Positions 56,141 to 64,000 of a DNA stretch of 64,000 nucleotides are shown in pieces. The notes beneath the pieces are model-generated. The model ran no database searches, was not told the origin of the DNA, and saw only the letters and a list, made by a program, of their open reading frames with translations. The DNA lies in assembly GCA_033964015.1 (NCBI GenBank), contig JAWWUD010000060.1, positions 186,001 to 250,000 on the forward strand, given 5' to 3'. This stretch comes from Scolanthus callimorphus. Lineage: Eukaryota > Cnidaria > Anthozoa > Actiniaria > Edwardsiidae. The translations under genes were made by a program, and so were the position numbers. Positions within the stretch are counted from its first letter, which is position 1. Each line of letters begins with the position of its first letter.

Positions 56141-59100
56141 GAATGGCGAATTCCCAAAACGATCATTGTAGAGTCTGCAAATGCGACTTCGAGACTAATT
56201 TTGGTTCGAATTTTGAAAAAACCTGGAAAAGATGGTTATAAATCGTCCGAAAACTTGTTTGTTGCTTCAAAAAGGAGAGAATGTTTTGGGGCAATCTTGG
56301 CAGTAGCTTGCAGAGAAGTCGGCATCGAACTTGTGCAAAATCCAGCAAGTACTCGAGCAGAGTTTGTAATAAATGCGCCCGTAAAATCAGAAACCTTGGG
56401 CAGTTGTACTTGGAAATCAAAAATGCACTAGAAACAAACTCCGATGAATCCGGTACTTATATACTCCGCAAAAAGAGAATGTTCCTTTGAAGCGCCAGTT
56501 AAATACTCCACAAGGGCAAAGTCCCTTTCGCAAGACAAGCCGTTTTAAATCCCCGGCATCAAAGTTAAAGCGCAAATCTTTGTCTTTCAATACGCGTGAA
56601 GATGAATTAGATACACATCTGAACATCGAGGATTTACCTGAAGACGGATTTCACATGAAAGTGGTCTATGTCTCAAACGGAGCTACGACAGTGAGAATTC
56701 CTCGCGAAGACAATATAAAATCATTGGTGCGACAGCTCTGTAATAAGAACTGGAATGCTGCGTCAAATACAATCGTAAACACGAAGATCTGTCACAAGAA
56801 GTTAAAGACAAAGTCCTTAAACTGACTTCAAAAGAAGTGTCAGCATATCTGAAGCAAGAGAGCATTTTATTGCTACGAAACCCGGACGATGCGGTAGGAT
56901 TTTCTAGTGTGACGTTCCTGGAAGAGTTGAGGGTGTTCTGCCCTACGTTCTACGCGTTTGTTGTTGCCTCGTCTGGACTGCAGGAAGAGGACGTTAAAGC
57001 TGCCGGACGAAGCGCGAATAGTGTTGCCCTTTCTGCTGCTACCCTTTGTAGGGAGGTAAATCCCCATTCATCAGCTTTACAGTACCGCGTCTCTGCAGTT
57101 TCGTTTCATAGTGGCGTGAGACATGAAGACCTCATTCGTTTGAACCGCCTTGGAATATGCATGTCCCCCGATGCTATTTTGCGGATGCAAACAAAGATGA
57201 TGTCCGAACTGGAGGCCAAAGTGTATGTCTGGAAAAAAGGCATAGAGGAGAACAAGGCTGCTGTAATGTTAGGTGAGGAGATTGAGAAATCGCAGTTACC
57301 AGAACAGAAAGAAGATAATTGCATGGAAATAGATCTGGATTTGTCTGATGGGCATTTGAAAAACTATGACAATTATTCCACCTCTGCCTACTCGTTGTTA
57401 ATGAAAGAGGTTGAAGCTGCAAGGCACAAACTAAAGGCAGCATCAGTGACTGAGGTTTGCTTTACTGAAGCAGTTGGTAAGCTACGGCACTGTCGTCTTC
57501 CCTTGTACAGGTAATATTTTAATTCTGTGATGACAGAAAAATCCATTCCTCCCACCAATTGGAATGGGTTAGGCCCGGGGGGGGATATTTTATGGAATCA
57601 CAGATATTGTAGACAATAGTATGGATGCGAAATTTTCTTGAATGTCATAGATTTCACTTTATTTATCCTGGTTTCCTTTCTTGGATTTTTTTCTCACATA
57701 CACCTGTTTCCAGCTACAAATTGACTTGTTCTCCTGATTATGAAGTCATCCAAGTGACTATAAGAAGTTCTTTACACTCATGTCTGAGACTTTCATATGC
57801 CTTGAACATTGGGAGCAATGGCATGTGTAGCATTTTCCTAAAATTCTGATGGTTTTAAAACAAAAACAATTATTCATGTCAGGCTCCATGAAATTGATAA
57901 ATGGTTACCTTAATATTGCCTCTCCTGTGACTAAATAATGGACATCAAAATAAAATTTCAGAGTGGTTGGTGACAACATTGACCATGAAATGAGTGCTCG
58001 AGTCCAAACAAAGAGTCATAGTAATCGTTCCCTACATTGGACACACCAGTATGCTATCCTGGATAGAGTACAAGAGCCAACCCTGACAAGTCAAGGCAGC
58101 CAGAATCCAGTAAAGGACATCCAGTTTGCGGAACTATTGCCAGATAACAATGTCCAGCAGAGTCTGTTGTACTGTTGGTCAGTTCTTGTTAGCAGAGTGA
58201 TAACAACGCATCTAAAGGCCTTCCATCCACTCCGTGATAAAGTCATTAGGCACATTCCACACAAATATGCCAAGGAAATGGCTACGAAATCTACTTTGGT
58301 AAGTAAACACCTAGGGGACAGATAAGAAGCTAACACATAATTTTATATATTTGTAGGGATCTCGTGCCATAAATAAATGAATACCCCGTTGAAATTCTGG
58401 GGTAAAAAGAAAGTCCCTGTGGAAATTCCATGGTTATAAGGAATGGAAAGTCTTATTAATGTACTTTAAATAATATCAGAATTCATGAGTTTTTCAGTGC
58501 TGTCTGTCTTTTCTTTTTCAGTGCTGTCTGTCAATGGAATTCTTGAATCCTAATATGTCAGGGGACATGGCCCAGCTCTTACAGCACAATCAGGAGAAGT
58601 TTGTCCCTTTCCTCGAAAAAGGAGACAAAAAATTACCAGCAGTCAAAGTTCCTCTGCATGGAGATCAACTCTTTGAGGAGAGATCCAGAAATGTAATACA
58701 GACTTATCGAGACGGGGTTGATCCATATGAAAGGCTAAAAGGGATCGATACCGAATTTGCAGATTGGCATGCTAAGTACACATTGTATAAGGTATGCTTA
58801 ACATAATATTTTTGTGGAGGGGTGGATATTGGGTTAGTGAAAGGGATACAAAAATGGCCCCTTGTGTTCTCTCAAGTCTGCTAAACCATTGTTATTTGTC
58901 AACCCCCTTTTACTCCGGGATCTACCTGCTGTGAGCTTATCAATATCACCTCATATATGAAAAAAAAAACACTTGCAACAGTCAGTTACTTAAAAAATAT
59001 ATTTTGTCAAAGCTTGAGTTCAAGATGTTTGTGGACCACTCGTCTGCTTCAAAGATCGGAACAACATCAGCAAGCATCAATCGCACTGGTAAAACCAACG

Positions 59101-59641
59101 CAGCAAAAGGGGTTGATGCGCACTACAATGAATATAGTGAGTTTCACCAGTGTGAGGCAGAGGCCCACATATTGGCATCATTCATGGAAATGCTTGACAT
59201 GAAGGACCTTGATGGTGAGTTTTGATAATAAGAATGTTGGTATGGTCAAACTGATATTTATAGTTGCTAGAGAAGCCAAGAGCAGATCTGGGGGGGGGGG
59301 ATGATAAGGGTGGCTAGCCATGGGTAGCAAATGGGTAGGCTGATAGAACATTAGCTTTGGGACTATATATTATATATCACAAATGTTGGTGCACTTGAAC
59401 ACAAAGCAACTTTCATGAGTATACTTATTACAGGATCATAATAATACTGCATATTAGTTGGCTGTAACAGGTAAACCCAACATTGTCATGCCAGATTCTA
59501 GTGTTGCCAAGCACATTCAAGCCAAATGGCTTCTGGAATTATGTGAACAATATCTCAAAACCTATGTGTTCAGCTCTGATGATATTGAGGACCTGGTGTC
59601 GAAGTCTGCTGAGCTACAGGAAGCACAGATGGAGGCTGGTA

Positions 59642-60785
59642 GATGGAAGTGTCGCCAGGATGGTTGTGAAGCAACCTATGTCTTGCACTCCAGTAGAGTC
59701 AAGTATGTACAAAACACAGAATCTTTTGATTGATCAAATAATTTTGGGTGCTCTGATTGCCTAATAGACTGCAAAGGCTCTCTGAGCCTTTAATTCCATT
59801 TTCAGCTGAAGAACTCAGATTGTGTGGTTCCAGAAAAGAGCCCCCCCCCCCCCCCCCAACGGAAGGGCATTGGAAATTCCGGAGGGGGTCAATTTACCTG
59901 ATCTTTTCCATTCTTTGGAAATTCCAGAGGAGTGGGGGGCGGATTCACTTTTCAGCACCCTCCTGTGGGGGGAATATCAGTATGAATATTTTCTGGAAAC
60001 ACACAGTATGAATTGATATATAGAATTGATCACACTCAAGAGACCTCTGTTGCAGGGAATGTTTTGCCCAGTTCCTTTTATTATTTTTGTTGATGATGAT
60101 GGTGCTGTTTTGTTGTTAATCACAAAAGAATGTTAAGTTAACTTACATTGATATTTCAGGCATGAGTTAAGAGTTCATGCCCTAAGTTTTGATAATGGCA
60201 CAGATACAAGGGATCGCCTTGGGTACTATTTTTGCCGTCACCGATGTGGACAAGTGTTTAGTACACAAACTACAAGAAATAAGTAAGTAATACTCTGCTA
60301 TTCAAAATTCTGTGAACTCTGAAGCAATGGTTTAGCATGAGAGCAAATAAAAAATCAAATCATGGTTTAGCAGGAAAGCACAAATTAATTATTGGTCCAG
60401 AGTTGACAGAATTATGGGTTAGAAAAAATGCACTGCTAGAAAAATAGGTACCATTGACTAGGTTACTGTGGATGGTCCTAGTGCAGTACCTGGGTAGATT
60501 TTCATACCCGTTAAAGATTCCTTGATTTGAAATTCCAAAAACAAATTAAGCAATTTTGTCACCCACAGTTTGTAAAATGCGACTAAAAATTGTAACTACT
60601 CTCCAAAATGTGACCTTGTTTTTTCCCTTCATTTCCAGCCCTTGATAACAACACGAGAACTGACATCACAGACGTTTTGTGAATTGCCAATGAAAAGTAT
60701 ATCTTCCTTAGTAACTGAATAATTTTTATAGGCATGAAGTGAGAGTGCATGGAAATTTGGCTGGACAAGAGCTCCTGGTGGAGAG
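59642..60785 (+). other. Two C2H2 zinc fingers, each split by a phase-2 intron
   Basis: Finger 1: WKCRQDGCEATYVLHSSRVK joined across intron 5 to HELRVH. Finger 2: YYFCRHRCGQVFSTQTTRNK joined across intron 6 to HEVRVH. In both, the intron interrupts the Lys codon just before the first His in phase 2, so exon 6 runs from the end of finger 1 to the middle of finger 2. Confidence 0.8.
59818..59990. repeat. Interspersed repeat with poly-C run, also at 47.0-47.15 kb inverted
   Basis: TGTGTGGTTCCAGAAAA, a C-run of about 17, GGGCATTGGAAATTCC, TCAATTTACCTGATC and TTTGGAAATTCCAGA occur here in the same order as on the minus strand of 47040-47155 (intron 4 of the PAN gene). Here it sits in intron 5 of the DUF6589-like gene. 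A related G-rich fragment (AAATTCCAGAGGGGCTG...GGGGAGGGG) is at about 61613-61670. Confidence 0.75.
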
Positions 60786-61439
60786 GGAGAAAAAGCAAGA
60801 CCATCGATTCAACTATCATGCTGCAAACTAACGTTTGGATTGATTCTCATGGGATTTAATGACAGTGTGAAAGAAGGAGATGGTGACCGCCTCTATAACC
60901 TATACAAGCTGGCCCTTCTCCTTTACAAGACCCATGGCCACCATAAATCTGCATATGTAGTTCTGCTCCACCTTGTCAAGTGCCAGGCAATACTGTCAGA
61001 ACAACATGCCCTGAGCTGCAAATGGAACAGATTTGTAAACAGCCATGGAGGAAGGGGCCACAACATTCCACTTGACTTGAAGAAGGAGCAGCAGAACCAC
61101 ATTCTAAAAACAATGTGGTTGGCCCCAACCTTGATGAAAAGAATGCTGAGAGAACAGCAGGAACTCTGGAGATGATGGAAGTCCTCTATCAATCCATTGA
61201 CAAAGACTGTACCCAGAAAGACAAGCATGGCCATCGAACAAGTGTCAAAGACGACGATGCAGTCAAGCAAGTGGTCAAGGACTTGATCGATCAACAAGCC
61301 TTTAAATTAATCAGTGGTCGTGAAGGCTATTCATCATTTCCAAAGTTCCAACGGAGCTTGCTGCACGGGCTAGACTTCCGTGACCTCAATGAGTGGATAG
61401 AGGAGCATGTAAAGTTATGGGGTTCCATCTATCAGTAAT

Positions 61440-63120
61440 CCACCAGTTTTCCCAATAGGATTCTCAAACGTTATGTACATAGCAAGAAGGTTGTAATTTT
61501 ATTATGAACATCAACAACAATATAAGCTACACAACTTCAAACAATTAATATGTGTGTTTCCAGACAAAACACACAAAACAAACAATTCTTCTCCATTACT
61601 GTATTTTCCTTTTGAAATTCCAGAGGGGCTGTGCATCACTTTTCAACACCCTGGGGAGGGGAGGGGGGGATGAACCAAACAATTAATATTTATGAAACTG
61701 TCTCTCAGACAATTCTGTATGAAACAGGGTTGTCTAGTGTACCAAATTAAATAGCAGTCCTTCCTAAAATGTACAAACAAGGTTTTCAGTTCAGTTACAG
61801 CTGCTTTGAGCCACTCTCCTTTGTCACACGGCAGCCATATTGGATTTTTTCTTACAGAAATGAGTATATGTTGGCGAGCTTACATGCTTGGCCACAATTT
61901 CATGCCAGCTTCACTGTAGTATTAGAAAATCCAAGATGGCTGCCATGTGACAACGGTGAATAGAGCCACATGGATTAGATTCCAACAAGTTTGTGTTTAA
62001 GTTTATGTCCTTGATTTTTGCTTCTTAGCAACTCATTTTTAATTAAACATTAAGAAAAGGAATAGCTCCAAGAGAGGCAAGCATGCCAAAAACATTAAAG
62101 ACACTTTGCTCAAGTGGCCACAGTTCAACATGCACAATTTGCTGTAAACTCCCAAAAATGTATGTAGTATGACGTATTATATTACATGTTCATCTTTTAT
62201 TAACCCTGAAAAGGAGTGTTCCATTGCAGCTGGTAACAGTTAGTGCAATTTACACATGTACATAAAAGCGTAAAGAACTACTGCATATAAGCAAATTCCA
62301 GTTTTGTTGAAAGTCACCACGTTAGGTTTCTAAAAAATATTTACAGTTAATGAACAAGGTGATTCCAGAAACAAATCCTTATCTCCATCATGGAAAATGT
62401 TTAGAAATTCCGACGGATGGATGGGAGATCAAATAATACAATGACTGCATCTTTTTTTTTTTACTGTCAGTTCTAGAGGGGACATGTACCGGAATCAACT
62501 TCTCCTGTTTGGGGATAAGGATGTTTTCATAGAATCACAAAAATGTTAAAAAACACAGAAAATGCAATAATACTATTTAACATGTTCAAAATGTAAGGCT
62601 CGCCACCAACCACAATCTTTTCAGTGCCAGGGTGCATATTCTTAATAACAAACATTCCTATGCAATTTTATGAATTTTTACCATATACTTGGGTTTTTTT
62701 CATAGAGCCTAACTAATTTCCAACCAAGTTCTTGCAATATTTATTGAAACAAGAACACTAAAAGCTTGCATAGGATGGTGGTTGGCAGTGGGCCTTTGGA
62801 AACTTATTAAAGGGTTTAAAAATATTATATTTATACTTTTTTGTCATTTATCCTTTTTTGTTTGAACTTCAAACACAATCAGCATTAAACCAAGCATTTC
62901 CTCTGGGATTTTGTTCCAATGACAACAACAGCAAGGTAGCCTAGGTAGCAAGAATTCCTTGATCATGAAAACTTGACAAGCAATATTTTGCCTTGATTTC
63001 TCTACCTAAAAATTTCATGGGAATATTTGGTGCGGTACACAGGCTACCAGTGACTGACCATTTTACTGAGGAATCTGGCCTTGGAAACAATTTAACAGGT
63101 ATACTCACAAGCCTTGTGCT
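61440..63120. other. Spacer between the two convergent genes
   Basis: AT-rich, with one G-rich repeat fragment near 61650 and short frames only. Poly(A) signals (AATAAA-like) for both genes should lie here but none stands out. Confidence 0.4.
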
Positions 63121-64000
63121 CTAGATCTCCTCATCATTGTCCCCTAAATCACTGTCTGCTATGTCAAACCATTGTTGTACTGGTATATCAGTCTCAAACT
63201 GAAACATCTCTAAGGTCTCATCCAAGTAAGGAATGTCTCCAAACATTTATTGAATCACTTCTAGGATACGTAGTGCATTTCCAAGAGAGTACACAGGTAA
63301 ATTATTTAGAATGTCATTGATGCTGAATATGAAATGGCAATTTGCAACAGCATCATTGATCAACTGTCTTGAAAGCCCATGGCTTGCAATTTCATCTAAA
63401 TGTGGTCCGTGCCCTTGGATGTTCTTTAGCACTTCCCGCAAAGCAACCCTCAGCTCTTCCCTTTCCTCATTTGTCACTTCCCTCTCTCTTCTTTCCTGCT
63501 CCAACTCTTCCACATTACCTTGAGATACATGCTCATGTACAAGAACTTGAGCAGAACAGGAATCACCCTGGCACTTACATGAAGCAGCACAGAAGGAACA
63601 ACAATCATGTAGAGGCTCCAGAGATTAAATGGAGTGGTCAAAAGACTTGTAGGCAGCAATACGGAGGCAGTCCTTTGCCCTTACAAATTCTTTCACCTGG
63701 GTTTCACATGGACCAATTTGTTGGCCATGATATATTGTCAGAATGTGCGACTGTAACCCATCCCTTCCAGCTCTACCAGCTTGTTGGTGCAAGTCTAAAA
63801 TGCTTCTTGAAGCTCCCCAGTTTATGACATGCCGTATGTCAGGAAAGTTCACACCCATGCAAAGAGCATTTGTTGCCACGATTACCCTTTTCAACCCATT
63901 CTCCTTCAGACTTTTTGTAATGCGCAGTTTGTTTGCCTTCCAACTGTTGGAATGGTAAATTCCAACGTAACAGCTACTTTTATCACAGGCATCTTCATAA
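63121..64000 (-). pseudogene. RecQ-like helicase C-terminal part, partial at window edge
   Basis: From the right edge the minus strand reads YVGIYHSNSWKANKLRITKS, then MKRVIVATNALCMGVNFPDI, RHVINWGASRSILDLHQQAG and RAGRDGLQSHILTIYHGQQI. VATNAL-MGV-FPDIR-VI (motif V) and QQAGRAGRDG (motif VI with arginine finger) identify a superfamily II, RecQ-family 3'-5' helicase. Downstream come a Cys-rich segment (LEPLHDCCSFCAASCKC) and a Glu/Arg-rich coil (EELEQERREREVTNEEREEL), ending DSDLGDNDEEI at a TAG (63121-63123). In-frame TAA codons at 63625-63627 and 63247-63249 interrupt it, so this copy seems dead unless introns remove them. Motifs I-IV lie outside the window. It converges on the DUF6589-like gene. 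Confidence 0.8.

Larger units (their letters stand above)
56143..61438 (+). pseudogene. DUF6589-like transposon-associated protein, 7 exons, frameshifted
   Basis: Exons: 56143-57510, 57962-58298, 58522-58791, 59013-59214, 59471-59702, 60160-60282, 60732-61438; introns are GT-AG and phases agree. The start MANSQNDHCRVCKCDFETNF opens a Cys cluster closed by RVCNKCARKIRNLGQLYLEI, a zf-AD-like arrangement. Exon 1 later reads YRVSAVSFHSGVRHEDLIRL. Exons 2-3 give VVGDNIDHEMSARVQTKSHS, SLHWTHQYAILDRVQ, PLHGDQLFEERSRN and GIDTEFADWHAKYTLYK, blocks I recall from DUF6589 proteins of fungi and invertebrates. Exon 4: KIGTTSASINRTGKTNAAKG. Exons 5-7 form two C2H2 fingers, then NRFVNSHGGRGHNIPLDLKK to the end WIEEHVKLWGSIYQ. 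About 1,080 residues when intact. Frameshifts near 56,218, 56,350, 56,440, 56,777, 60,830 and 61,118 disable it. It probably acts in the nucleus as a transposase or accessory protein (inference). Confidence 0.72.

Overview
The window looks like nuclear DNA of an anthozoan cnidarian, probably a stony coral. This is inference: the DNA is AT-rich, genes are split by GT-AG introns with consistent phases, one intact gene encodes a secreted PAN/fibrinogen-like protein of a type common in corals, and much of the rest is mobile-element debris of kinds I associate with cnidarian genomes (OTU/Helitron-type, DIRS-type, CACTA/TNP2-type, gypsy, LINE, DUF6589-like and RecQ-like). No database search was possible, so family names rest on recognised motifs.

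Layout. At 1-1.2 kb the minus strand holds a long open frame with an OTU cysteine-protease domain that runs off the left edge. From 2 to 5 kb there are tandem repeats and two palindromic elements. From 5.8 to 14 kb the minus strand carries exon-like pieces: a DIRS-gag-like piece, two pieces of a CACTA/TNP2-like transposase, and a BEN-type N-terminal exon followed by a 63-nt exon present in two direct copies. A 1.86-kb inverted-repeat element made partly of GGAATTCCATGG-like units lies at 15.2-17.1 kb. A tRNA-like, SINE-like insertion with 18-bp flanking repeats lies at 18.2-18.5 kb, and a LINE reverse-transcriptase tail at 19.3-19.6 kb. A degenerate BEN-like gene occupies 22.0-24.3 kb (minus). 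DIRS-type gag/RT fragments at 27.1-27.9 kb are cut by a TTAA-flanked inverted-repeat element.

A gypsy (Ty3-like) retrotransposon fills 30.92-35.90 kb on the minus strand, with matching 5-bp flanks, a 322-bp 3' LTR, a polypurine tract and a truncated 5' LTR. Upstream of it lie LINE ORF1 and SGNH-hydrolase remnants (36.4-37.9 kb).

The one host-like gene that I can assemble intact is on the plus strand at 41,491-54,002: eight exons, 942 nt, 313 codons plus stop, with signal peptide, PAN/Apple-like region and fibrinogen/intelectin-like region. Its introns are full of MITEs, hairpins and a 2.3-kb TTAA element.

The right end (56.1-64 kb) holds the most interesting pair: a seven-exon plus-strand gene of the DUF6589-like transposon-associated type, with an N-terminal cysteine cluster and two C2H2 fingers each split by an intron, and a convergent minus-strand RecQ-like helicase that runs off the right edge. 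I infer that these belong to one two-gene DNA transposon.
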